DNA of 64,000 nt from Apostichopus japonicus (lineage: Eukaryota > Echinodermata > Holothuroidea > Aspidochirotida > Stichopodidae). Made by a program: the position numbers and the translations under genes. The stretch lies in the NCBI RefSeq assembly GCF_037975245.1, contig NC_092561.1, forward strand, positions 18,233,001 to 18,297,000, read 5' to 3'. Every line of letters begins with the position of its first letter. Position 1 is the first letter of the stretch. Of this stretch, positions 1-12,100 are shown piece by piece. The notes beneath the pieces are model-generated. The model saw only the letters and a list, made by a program, of their open reading frames with translations. It did no database searches and was not told the origin of the DNA.

Positions 1-150
1 ACTTGTGAGCCAAGGCCTACAGAAAAATCTCCTGGTACTGAGATTTCATGATTGAACATCATTTTTCACTCCATTGATAACAGTTGACTTCAAATTGATT
101 GGAAGTTAGAACACGACAAAATAAACTTCTTCAAAACTTGGAAAAAGGAA

Positions 151-378
151 CCCATATTATGTAGTCAACTTAGTGTAGGTAGAGTGGGATTAAGTGACTT
201 CACATAACCACATTATGCAGCCAACTTAGTGTACATAGTGTGGGATTAACTGAAATCACATCACCACATTATGTAGTCACCTTAGTGTAGGAAGTTTGCA
301 ATTAAGTGACCTCATATCACCACATTATGTATTCAACTTAGTGTACATAGTGTGGGATTAAGTGAAATCACAGCACCA
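151..378. repeat. Tandem repeat, about 56-bp unit, 4 copies
   Basis: Four degenerate copies of a unit that begins near ccacattatgtagtcaactt recur at about 151, 208, 264 and 320. The array lies in the TFIP11 intron downstream of the third coding exon. No coding potential is seen. Confidence 0.8.
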
Positions 379-422
379 CAAGATATTCACGATTTCAAGA
401 TTTCATTTAGTTGTTCACTTAC

Positions 423-2586
423 TGCGTCTCCAGGCGCCCGTTTCCACTGAGAGAGCTGCTCCTGAAACTGTCTGTCTTCCTCCTCCTCTAGGTCGGCCAC
501 GACGTCCTCCACGTCGAGGTGAGGATGCTCGGATCCGTGCGCTCCGATGGCCCCTTTACCTCTTCTCTTTGTCGCCTCCACGGGACGTACAATACCCTGA
601 TTCGACTTGCCCAGTCCCTTTCCAGGAATGTAGCCCATCTACATAGGAGAGCAAGTGTTTGTCAATGACATATAATGTATGAGTGTGTGATGACAGTACA
701 CACTGAACATTATATGCAGTATGTAAAACATTCCAAAATTGTTTAGTTAATGATGGATAATATACATATGTGTGTGTGTGTGATAAAATAGTACACACTA
801 AACATTACATGCAGCATGTACAACATTCCAAAATTGTTAAGTCAATGATGGATAATATACATATATGTGTTTGTGTGATAACATAGTACACACTAAACAT
901 TGCATGCAGCATGTACAACATTTCAAAATTGTTAAGTCAATGATGGATAATATACATATATGTGTTTGTGTGATAACATAGTACACACTGAACATTTATA
1001 TGCAGTATGTACAACACTCCAAAAATATTTAGCCAATAATGGAAAATATACATATGTGTGTTTGTGTGTGATAACATAGTACACACTGACCATTACATGC
1101 AGTGTGTACAACATTCCAAAAATATTTAGTCAATGATGGATAATATACATATATTTCTCTAAATTATATTTATATTATAGAGAGATTATTTCAGTGATTT
1201 AAGCCGTTATTATGATCTTTCTCATTTAGGATGGGAGACAAACCTTTAATAGCAGTTTCTGACCAAACCCCTTTGTATTTTTCTCCCAAGCTCCGAGGTT
1301 CTTGTCAGCTTTCATCAACATCGCGTGAGCTTTCTGAGCTCGGGTCATCTTACCACCTGGCAATCTCTCCTCTGGTTCCTTTTTGCCTTCTTCTTCCACT
1401 TCTTTGCTGTCTTCAAGTTCTTCGTCAGTAGGGGCGTCATCATCTGGATTCTTCACCCCTGTCACGCCTGCACTTATGAAACCCATGTCCTCCATGGCGT
1501 TCCTTGAACCCCCGCCGGCCCCTAAGCCTTGCCTCATTTCAGATTCGTCATCACTTTCAACAGCAAAGACGCCTTTGAAGGAAAATGAATACAGATGTGA
1601 GGGCCATTCAGTCACTTCTTTTAGTGACCAATCATGCAAGTTTAAGAACTGTGCAAATAATTAATTTTTCGCATAATGTACTGCAATGATCAGGTATGAA
1701 AGAATATCAGGCAATACAAAGGTTCTGAGTTCAGATAGCATTACAAGCTTGTTTGAATGTCATCGTCGTTGAATGTGGTCGTTGTCATTAGCAGCTCAAC
1801 TTAAATTCAACAGTGTCAAAGTCAGCGCAAAATATTAGCAAAAACTCTACTCTTGAAAAAATTAATTTTTTCCTTCATTTTCGTTAGGCTTCAATAGTGA
1901 TGTAATCATAAACTCCAGGTCTTTGCTTCCAGTAGGCAGCTCTAACCTTAATTTGAAACAGTTAGTTGAAGGAGAATTGACAGCATACAGTGATAATGAG
2001 TTCAGACAATGGAATGTTGAGTAAAAGATGCAGCCTTCCATGTTCTCTTACTCAGCCTACATGTACAATTATTACTTCTAAATACGGTATATTGTACAGT
2101 ATGTAACAACGCAAACAAATTCTATTGTTGCTTTGAATTTTCATAATTCCAAATACTTGATGGATATTTCCACCTCTATGGCCAATTTAAGTGTTTGAAA
2201 ATGCTACTACTGTATTAAACTATGCCAGTAGGACACCTCACCTCCATGGCTGGAACTCCTTTTCATTTCACTTCTACTTAACAACAAATATGATTACTGA
2301 AATTGCTGTAGTACATGCACACATACGTTACATTAGCTTCAATGTCTGGGAGATTCACACTTCTGCACCTCTAACTGTTCACTAATGGTGTCGAAAGTCC
2401 AGTGCCACATTTCCCAAAAAGTTGGAAAACTTCCGGCATTTGACATACATGTCTTTGTGGACACTCACCATAAATTGCTTGCTTCTTCCCTCCTTTCTTC
2501 CTCTTAAAACGATTCGGATTGAACTCATTTTGCAAATCAAAGTCTGTCACCTCAAATGACTCCAGCTCTTCATCATCACTGTCCAT
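423..2586 (-). CDS. TFIP11: TFIP11 (tuftelin-interacting protein 11), N-terminal part, gene runs off the left edge
   Basis: Spliceosome-associated G-patch protein of the nucleus; in its family it works with the DEAH helicase DHX15 (Prp43) to release the intron lariat. Three coding exons are visible on the minus strand: 2469-2586 (start ATG at 2586-2584), 1244-1572 and 423-638, all with GT-AG borders and agreeing phases (1, 0, 0), giving 221 codons. Exon 1 starts MDSDDEELESFEVTDFDLQN, the acidic TFIP11 N-terminus followed by the NEFNPNR signature. Exon 2 carries the conserved FISAG motif and an acidic stretch. The G-patch (about residues 135-185) is split by the exon 2/3 intron, with GFGQKLL before it and MGYIPGKGLGK after it. 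Exon 3 ends in the EEEEDRQFQEQLSQWK region. An AG at the exon 1 border just upstream of the ATG suggests a separate 5' UTR exon that I cannot place. The rest of the protein (GCFC domain) must lie left of position 1. Confidence 0.93.
644..1150. repeat. Tandem repeat, about 95-bp unit, about 5 copies
   Basis: Units of about 94-100 bp share the core caatgatggataatataca followed by a TG-rich stretch and agtacacact. Starts are near 644, 739, 835, 929, 1024 and 1124. The array fills most of the TFIP11 intron between coding exons 2 and 3. The short open frames in it are repeat artefacts. Confidence 0.85.
1905..1985. repeat. Dispersed repeat fragment, also at 53330-53400
   Basis: About 80 bp (gtaatcataaactcc, tttgcttccagta, gaaacagttagttgaa) recur in TMTC1 intron 8. 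The family is not recognised. Confidence 0.65.
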
Positions 2587-2653
2587 TGTTCCAAGTTTAC
2601 CTACAACAGAGGATAGAAACACACTATTCTGACTGAGCCTTCAGATTAAACAC

Positions 2654-3020
2654 TTAAAGGGTGTGAAGACTCGCGCACAAAGAAACGTCTCATGCCGGTA
2701 ATCTGACCTAGTTTCGAATGAGGTGTAACAGAAGTGTTAGACACCACCATCGATCCCAGAAAATATGCACACAGCTTGCTACCGTCAGTAATAAGACACT
2801 AGTGTACAGTCAGTACATACAGCTACGGTCAATACCCACAGCACAGTGTACATAGCATCGTGGACATCTCAGGTGTAGATAAAAGATAACAAAGTATCAC
2901 GTTTCATTACTGCAGTCTGCATTTTGTAGCGACAAGAAGAAAACGTCATTTGCTAGCAACGGAAAGTTAACTTTTTCAGAGCACGGCACGCGGTTTGGGG
3001 CGAGTCTTGAATGCCTTTAA
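2654..3020. mobile_element. TTAA-flanked MITE, copy 1
   Basis: A 359-bp interior is bounded by TTAA at 2654-2657 and 3017-3020. Its ends are inverted repeats: TTAAAGGGTGTGAAGACTCG on the left and, read from the right, TTAAAGGCATTCAAGACTCG. Two further full-length copies lie at 59634-60004 and 62583-62959. The TTAA flank is the target duplication typical of the piggyBac superfamily. No transposase is encoded, so it is non-autonomous. It sits about 70 bp upstream of the TFIP11 start codon, possibly in its promoter or 5' intron. Confidence 0.85.
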
Positions 3021-4628
3021 CACTAAATTATCTAAAAAACAGCACTGTTAAATTGGATAAATCAACTGACCACAGAGAACAGAAGTTAAGTCAAACTTGC
3101 CATGGTTCTCAAGGCTAAACTAAAGCATACATGTACATTGTTTTAAGAAGACAGCAATTATAAAAGAAATTAAAAAATAAAACTGCTGTCTTTATGGTAA
3201 CCACAAACATTATTCTAAGTTTTAAATTACTGCACACATTATTGTTCACATGGGTTGACCAAACACACAAAATGATATTATTGTGGTTGGTCCACAGAGC
3301 ACTTACTGTATATTTCACAATAAAGTGATTTGCATGTACTTTAAATACTTTACATTGAGCATTCAATTTCAAATTCTATTTTTGTTTTCGGTTCTTCTAG
3401 CTCAGAATCCTGAAAATGATTTGAAAATTGAATTGAAATAGGTGTCTGAAAAGACTGTCTGCTAGAGTCATCATATTCAGAAACTTATTTAAACTATAGG
3501 CTACAGCTTAGGCCAATAAAATAAGTACATCCATGGATAACATTTTTGCAATACTGTGCATTGTCATTCACTCCCCAGTCCATCTAAAACAGTATCATTA
3601 ACGTGAGAAATTTATCAGTTTGAAATACCTTGGGGAAAATCCCATTAAATTTCATCTAAAGATTACATTGTTTCCAAAAGTCTGGAAAAGTTGACCGATA
3701 GGATTTTTTTTAAAGTTAATTTCTGGCAATATCTACCTACAGTAATAAACAGCAAATTTGAATGTTTGCTGATGGCCGATTGCTGCACTTGCAGTCTGAG
3801 TGGATGAATTAACTTGTCATATAGGTAAATGGGACATAATATACCATATTCTAGCATTTAATAATGTTGAGGATCTAAAGTAAGGTGAACCTACAGAGTA
3901 CAGGGGTGGTGACTTTACTAAATTGTAAAACAACATTTTACATTAGCCTATGTGTATACTGACTAAGCAAAGTTCTACACCATGATATGTTGGCTTTGGC
4001 CTTGGCTAGGTACTGTAAAATGACTGTTAATAATACTATATACTCTGACTAATTGCCATGTAAAACACAGTCACGCTGTCTTTAGGTCTATATTTGGTGT
4101 CGTTAGCTTTGTTTGAAAATGTTCGGTAGGCCAGTACTGCATGTGTATATTGTACCGGCCTTATTTCTGTTCAACCTATGGACTGTTAGGCCTAGTTCCG
4201 CGATGTGGCAATCGTATACAATTGAAATTGTCATTGAAAGTTAAGTCTGGTTTACACAAGCATTGCTACGAATGAAAAGAATGAATATTTACCTGTCAGG
4301 GACGTCACTAATTGGACAAAGTTACACTTGATCCCAAGTTTTCTTTTGATTATTTCAAGGAAACATGAAATAAGTTAGGGTCATCGGATAGCCTTCGAAC
4401 TATCGCTGATCAGCATATGATTCGACCGGTATATCAGATACCTACGGTAGCTTAATAGGTACATTTAAAAAAAATAAGTGTCCACAAATCTCAAAATTGT
4501 GGCTTTTCATCCCAAAAGTTTGACTTTTTATCTTTAAATATAGACTTCTTAACTCAAAATTGTGACTTAAAAATTCAAAAGTTTGACTTTTAATCTCAGT
4601 TTGTTTTATATTTACGTCTTTATAAGGC
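3021..4628. other. Intergenic stretch, nothing recognised
   Basis: AT-rich sequence upstream of TFIP11. The short open frames show no family resemblance and no splice-consistent coding pattern. If TFIP11 has a 5' UTR exon it is probably here, but I cannot point to it. Confidence 0.5.
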
Positions 4629-5322
4629 CACAGTAGTAACCAACGAGGTAAATGAATCTGGAGGATTCATGTCAATTGGGTGCGCGCGTACCATGTATGG
4701 AGGGTCATGTGATGTGTTCCAGGGTGGTACTATACTGATATTTCTCTGTAGCAGTTCGAGAACAGTGTTGGTGACTTCGTGAAAGATTGGTCGGTTCGGA
4801 CATGGGAACTAACGGCATAAGAAGGTACTGGTACTTCAGGCCTACGAAATAGTGCTAATATGCTAACGTCCAACCTTATTCTCTTGAATGAAGGCAGGCT
4901 TTCTACATAATCTTACTTATTAATACAGCTCTAGGGGCAAGCTTTGTCTCATATGGCCTAACGTTATTACTACACGCTATAAGTGAGTGTAGAAATGGGA
5001 AATGTGGGGAAATGTTTAGTTCAGTGCAACCACGGAATTCTCCATGGAACAGAGCCTAATGCTGTTCGACGGGAATATAGCTATCACGTTAGGCTACAGG
5101 CACGGTTATTGCTAGGTAACGGGTGTCGTCTGCTGCTCTAAGCGCGCAAACTCATTTACGTACTAGTTGGGTGAAATCATCATGCGTAATAGGGAGAGTA
5201 GTATATTAGTACCACCCTGGAACACATCACATGACCCTCCATACATGGTACGCGCGTACGCGCTTATTTACTGTGTGATAGTTTCTCCAGATTCATTTAC
5301 CTCGTTGGTAGTAACTGGATTA
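4629..5322. repeat. Long inverted repeat (fold-back or TIR element), about 690 bp
   Basis: The left arm (about 4629-4738) and right arm (about 5203-5322) are reverse complements over about 100 bp. Both contain aacgaggtaaatgaatctgg, the GC-rich tgcgcgcgtaccatgtatgg and ggtcatgtgatgtgttccag (right arm in reverse). The roughly 460-bp spacer has no gene. This fits a non-autonomous DNA transposon with long terminal inverted repeats. Its precise ends and target duplication are unclear. Confidence 0.7.
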
Positions 5323-8300
5323 CAACAACTTGCATCTACTTTTTTTCGCTATCAACTGCTTTATGAGACGCCAAAAAACCGTGGATAGTCAAGCAGTAAA
5401 TTTCTTTTCTCAGTGTTGCGCCTGTACGTGTTGTAATCGCGTCCTTTAATATCCGAGTATTGAGTCGAGTCGAGGTCGCCCCAATTATAGGACTCGAGTT
5501 TTGTTTTCAAATTGAGTCGAGTCTAGTCGAATACGTTGCTAGATACATCTTGTTCTTGATTATGTAGGTCCAGTCATGCACTTCGAGTCTTTGGTTATGT
5601 ACAGTATGTCGAGTCACTACAAGTTCCTGTTTATGTAAGTCGAGTCATCCAAGGCCATTTATTATTGATCTCGACTCACCTTCATTGTTCTTTTTTCAAA
5701 TGCACCTCAAAACATTACGCGGCCTAATTGTGACGGCACCCTTGCTGTCCAGTCACGTGTGTTACGGTTGTTTTGCTTATAGTTCAACTGATGTTAAACA
5801 AATGAAGTTTGAAGGAAAGACTAACGAAGGTTTTGTGAAAATTTAAGTTAATTTCAAGTGTGAGCGCGCGTTGTGTGGCAGTTCTTTTAATACATCAACC
5901 TGGTATCAGGAGTTTACATTAGTAATATTATTATATCTGTTATTTTTTTTATTTCTTATAACGGGCCAGGAGAAAATTAAGAAGACAAATGTTTGCTTAC
6001 TTGTAATTGGGTGAAGAATATGAGCAAGATATTTTGCTACCCGGTGAAAATATATACACTTGCTTAAGAAAGCGTGGAAGCTGAAGTAGTCACAACAGTG
6101 TAATTGATGTCCTTGTGTTTGCGAGAGTTGTATTATATATCAGTTTAGAAATGTATAAACAATATGAATTGGAGTATGTGTGTGTCAAGTTTTCTATCAT
6201 TAAAATAAAAACCGATCTGTCTATGAGATAATTGTTTCCAACCATTGCACATTTAGACAATATATCGCGCGTTGGAGATAGCGTATGCAGAACTATTTAA
6301 TTCAGATCAGTATATATACATATATGAAAATAATCACGCCTACACCGCGTAAAAGTTCGGGGATATATGCATGCGCTCTATGGTTATTTCCCCTTGAGCA
6401 GATGAATTTTTTTCTACACATTAACACACTGTCTCTACTACGATTTTCAATTATCTCGTACCGCTGAGGTTTAATAAAGCAAATGTGGTTATCTTGTTTA
6501 AGAGGTACTACCATACACAGCCTAAAACGGTTACCCCCGGCGTCAAATAATATGACATGAGGTCCGTAATTAAGCCTTCCACAAACTTTGGGGTAAAAAA
6601 CACAACGAAAATATAAAAAAGATAAAAAGGAACGGCTAAGCCCCTGAATCCGCCAGTTAATATCAGATTTATCATGATATCTCTGTTGCTATGACACATT
6701 TTTGCTTATCTTTTCTCTTTAGGTAAAGATCATATAAGAGCGATCAGGGATGCGTCGTACAGACGACAACAAAACTGTTATACCCCTTGGGACGTGTTTT
6801 CTCACTCGTTCTCTAAACGCTTTTTAAGTACAGTGGATTGTGTGGGGCAGGGGTGGTAATTTGTTCTGTTTCTGTTAATGTGTTAGATTCTCCACTTCGT
6901 GTGCATACGTCACACGGACCCTGACTATTTAGCGGATGCTGTGGGAAGGGGGGGGGGGGCGATCAGGTTCCAATGCTACGATGCGATGCTTAGGAAGGAC
7001 CACTGCTGACGCACATCGTAAAAGTCAGCTTTAGGCATTGTTTTGTAATTGATCTTAATCGGTCGTACATATAAATGATTTTGAGAAATCAGCAAAGGAG
7101 ATTAATAAAGAAAATGAGAAACGTTAAACATTGTGTCGTGCCTGCATTTCGTCTGTTGTTATACTGTAACCTTTGATTCGTTGACGCAGCCTATTCATTT
7201 AACACTCAACGTTGGCGGTGGCGTTAAAATATGTTGCTTCAAACTTCAATTTACATCCATCTGCATTACACGTATACTTCAATATTATACCGATAAAACT
7301 AGGAGCGAGAAATTAAGTGGGTATTTATATCAATCTTTCTAAAAAGGATACCCGTTACAATGCGTTAACCACATGCGACATATGGTTACTATCACTTACC
7401 ATATGGTCAAGTGAAAGCGTCAATTTTGACATGGAGTAAAAATTTGTAGTTTGGCATTTTTACTTTGTAATAACTATATCAAATTGACCATTTAACGAAA
7501 ACGCATTAGAATGCAAGCGATGTATTGTCACCGGTGATTATAGTTTATAATAAGTATTTAAACTCACGGTAACCTCCCTCGACACACGTTTCTCCACCAT
7601 TTGATTATTTAGTATACATTCAACAGATTAATGACTTTAAGCCATTTTCAAACTTATACCAATTAAGTCTGTGGCTCCGTTCTACAGTTCTTAGAAAATG
7701 ATCCATCTCGAGTCATACATGCAATTGTATATCTTTGTTCGTACATCAAGTTACTTTCAAATTCACTTGCTCTTGTATCATACAGTTAAATAAAATACCT
7801 GCTTACTTTAATTCTTGAGTTCTCTTATATGTTATACCTTTACTCACGATTTTTGTTTATACTTTATGTTCCATATACACCAGTGCATATTATCATCGTC
7901 CATATTCTCTATTATAATCTACCATTATGTAAAATTTGGAATGATATTAATTGATAACAATTTCATTTATTCATGATATAATCGCCAGATCAAAGTAAAG
8001 AAACTCTATGCTACAATTTTCTCCTTGTTTCCCCGTTTTTTTATATTTTTTTTTAAAAAGATTTTACATCTTATCTCATGAAATATCTCATCTTAAGAAA
8101 TAAAAAGTCAACAAAAAGCATGATAATTTATTTTCATTTGACACATGAACCGCTTTACTAATCTGCTGCAATGAAAATGTGGTGACCACGTTAATTGATA
8201 ACATATACAATCATTAATGAAAAAATAATACAAATGTTGCCACTTCCTCGGGATTAAAGAACCAACATCGGTTTTATATCACAGTGTCTGTTGATTTTTG

Positions 8301-8399
8301 AAGTGTCACTGGCTATATTTACTGAAGATATCTATAATACATTTCATATGTCATTGTTTAACTACTAGCATTTTGTTGCACATCCTTGCATAGTATTTT
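5323..8399. other. Intergenic stretch with a degenerate GTCGAGTC-rich patch
   Basis: No gene is supported here. At about 5455-5680 the word gagtcga or its complement recurs many times at irregular spacing, a decayed simple repeat. A G-run lies near 6950. The remainder is AT-rich with no family I recognise. Confidence 0.5.
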
Positions 8400-8621
8400 A
8401 GATACTCTTGCAAGCAGGAACTCGCGAATTATAATCATTGGCTTATCAAAGCCGCAAACTGAGCGAAGTCAGTCTCTTAGATTCATATTTAACGTCCATG
8501 ATTATGAATTGTCAATTGTCAACAACTCTGTAACTGGACGAAATACATTAATCATGGAGTGACTCAAACTCGGGACCTTATGATTGAAAGGCACCGGCGT
8601 TAACCACTGAGCTAACCCTCC
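8400..8621 (-). mobile_element. tRNA-derived SINE, family A, copy 1
   Basis: Read on the minus strand, the element starts at 8621 with a tRNA-like head containing the A-box word tagctcagtggttaacgcc and the B-box word gagtttgagtcactcc. A body of about 150 bp follows, shared with the copies at 44771 and 55244. It ends near the tail word cctgcttgcaagagtatcta. A CCAACA-type simple repeat abuts the head at 8622-8700. No protein is coded. Confidence 0.8.
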
Positions 8622-9157
8622 AACATTATATTACTCCAACTCCAACAGCAGCAACTCCAACAGCTCCAACACCAACAGCTCCAACAACAATTCCATCAGC
8701 ATAGTGCCGTTTCATTGAGATGCATTCCATAAATAATTCTATAGCTATTTCTTTTTCAACACTTTCTATCTAATTTCCTGATATGTACACAAAAGCATTC
8801 ACACTCATTTCATCCACTTTAATTACTAATTTGCATCAATGATCAATTTACCGATGCAACGTAAATTACGAGCTCTATACTTAATTTAGCAGGCTTCTAA
8901 ATATTATATCCAGTTTATTGTTCAGTATATATAAATTATATTTTTTCGTTACGATATTTGAATCTTTTATCCACAGAGGTATATACTAAATATTTATACC
9001 AAAAGTAACATAAAAAAAATTATGATAAGAAGAAAGCCATTTAAGACACTTTTATCCGTCTTTAAGTCAGAAAACTCGACATAGGTCAATTAGCAAAAAA
9101 TAAACTTGTCATAGGTTTTTTTTTTCTTCAACTGAATAGGTAAGAGTGGATATGAAG

Positions 9158-12100
9158 CTAAGCACTTGTCGATTGCACATTGCCGGTATCTTGTTTGGTC
9201 TGGTTGGTTGTTTGTTTTGACCTGATCTCGTTCGAAGAACAAAGCTTTTTCTTCCAAAGGGACCTTACTCGTTGGTTGAGGGCAAAGAACACCATGATGA
9301 GAAACCCTTGCAGACCGAAGGCAATAGACGTTATGTAAATAAGTGTCCTGCTTGGATCGTATTGAACCAAAAAAACAACTAACCACGTAAACCCCATCAG
9401 AATTGAAATCTGTTAAGAAACAACAACAAGAACATTAATGGATTGAGACACAACAAAGTCATTAATTTAATTGATTACTGTAGGCAAAATATCAATATGA
9501 TTTAAAATATATCCAACTTATCAAGTAACCTTCTACCTCGGTACGTTAAGTCTGTTTCAAGGAAAGAATTTCGGAGCTGGTGTACATTTCCGAATTTTTG
9601 TTTTTTAACCAACATTACTGTCAGAGCCATAACCCGCGACTTTTATTCGTACTCAGACTACATTTCACTGGTTCGTACACATGACTCCGTTTGTATGGAA
9701 CGCCATGTTTCACTTAATTATTAGCTGACATATCTTCAATTGAATTCAAGATATCTGCAATTAATTTCAGATCTTGCAGATTGAATTGAAGATATCTCTA
9801 ATTATTGAAGATATCTTCAATTCAATTTGAGTTATCAGAAATTGCATTTTCGATATCTTGAATTTTACTTAAGATATCTCAAATTGATTTTAAGATATCT
9901 TTAGAAATAAATTAAAGATATCACAAAAGGGAAACTGATTTAAGATATCTCGAAAAGAATTCAAGATATCCAAAAGAATTTGATTTATACAAATGGAATT
10001 CAAGATATCAAGAATTCCAAACTTCCGTGCTCACTCCTCAATTATCTAACCACCAATTGTGGCTAACTAATGAGAAGTAAGTCTTGATAGAAATACGAGA
10101 TTATTTCTGTTTGATAATAATTCAGTGTCCTTACCTTGATGTAAATAAGAAGTTCGATGGTTTTGCTTCTACCGTTGACTTGGCTTGTAGAATTTGGAAT
10201 AAACCTACTTTTGCGTATCCCTCGCATCGTAAGAGCAAACAACACCCCGTTAATGATAATAACAGCAATGAGCGGACCACCTACAACAGACAACACCACC
10301 CAGTTATTGCCGATCCAACAATTTTGACCCTGAAGCACGGGGCCATACTTGATAGGAATGTCTAAGGGTACATAGTATAACACACCACAAACAGATACTA
10401 TGATGAGAGGGAGTACCCATCCATAAGAGAGGTACAAGATAGACTGCCTTCTCGTGAAACCTCTTCCAGTTTGAATTGTCGGCTTGCCAAATGTTGATTT
10501 CAAGTTCCACGCTAATAGATTCATCCACGCAAAGGATGCTAACCAAAAGAAGTGCGTAGCAAACGCTGCGATATGACACACAGCATTCCAGGACGTTACG
10601 TAATCTGTAACGAAATGGCTTAATAATTGAGCGATCGCTAACGTACCAGTAAAGTTCATAAGTGTTATACCGAAACTATTACGTAATTCTGGAAAGACAC
10701 AATAAGTCAGCAAAGTTATTGTCAAACATAATATTGATATGGCAACGCAAATACTACTAAAGATAACTTCTACGGGAGAGTAACGCGTTCCTTGAGAACG
10801 ATATTCGAACAGCGTTGTCACAGTAGATGGCGTAGTCTGCAAATGTGGAGAATCGGTACAAATTTCAATTCCAGTTGCCGTTGTATACCTGAAGTTTGTG
10901 TAATCGTCGTTAGAGACCTGGTACACAAACGCAAACCAAGATATGTCACTAAGGTATTCAGAGGTCTCTGGATATAGGATTTGTAACTGTTCTTGAACAT
11001 TTCCTCTAGCTATTATCTTCGTGGTGTTAAACTTATACCGATTTTGACAGTTCATTATAGACATATCTTCTGATAGGTTCTTGCAAACATGTATAACCTT
11101 GATCTTCGTCGAGCTACACTGTTGCAAAAGATGCGAGATGTAACTTGTCAAATATTCTATTCCATGTGTTTTAGTTACAATTTCTGGAATATGAAGATTC
11201 ACTCTTTCTACGAGGAAAAATGGATTATCATGAGTTGAACTGTTGTTTAGAACCTTCCATGGTAGATTGAAATGTACGCCAGGAATTGTGGCAGAGGCAA
11301 TCTGCATTCTCTCCAGTAGGCAATTCTCAATTCTTTTGACATAGTATGGACAATGCGTGTTGTTCGCAATTTCTAGTTCCACGAAGGTATCTGTAGGGCT
11401 GTCACTAGGGCATTGTAAAAAATGTATCTCTTTTTGGTCAACTTTATCTGGGAGTTTATTAAATTTTTCTGGCGATGGCTTTTGGACGTAGCTACTTTGT
11501 CCAGACAAACCAATATCCCAAGTAGCATTGTCCAGGTGCGTGTAAATTCTGATTGTCATTTCCAAATTGATGCAAATATATTGATGTGCCTCGTTACATA
11601 TAGCGCAATGGGAATTTTTGAAAAACACATTCTCGTGAAACACTGGTGAAATGTAACGTTTACACATTTCTCTTTCTTTCGTCCACTTGAAACTTTCAGA
11701 GCACTCTTGGATTAGAACGTCCGAGCAATCCCGCAACCTTGAACCATTTGGAAAATTTGTAGATAGCGCACAATCAGGTTCCAGCAACCTTATTTTATGT
11801 TCAGGTAACAAAGTTAATACTCTGAAGCCGTTGCAACGGTCACAATATTGATTGACTTCTGCCATAAGTATATCTGATTCCTTCACGCCATTGCATCGAG
11901 CACAGTAAATGTTTCTGTACACAAAACCATTTTTATCTACCGCCGGTATTATGGTTTCTGCTTTGACGTACTCACTATCACTTGGCTTTGAAGTACAGAG
12001 ATTGTAAAGTACTTGATCAGTTGATCTTGGACAATCACCTATGACATTATATCCCAATTGATGGTCATACCGGAATAATGAACTCGAATATCCAGGAATA

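Noticed and set aside
10063-12057. Receptor copy 1 starting at 12057 and ending at 10063
   Set aside because: The codon at 12057 is TTG inside a frame that stays open to the acceptor at 12266, and the true exon ends at the donor at 10135; the tail beyond it is intron.
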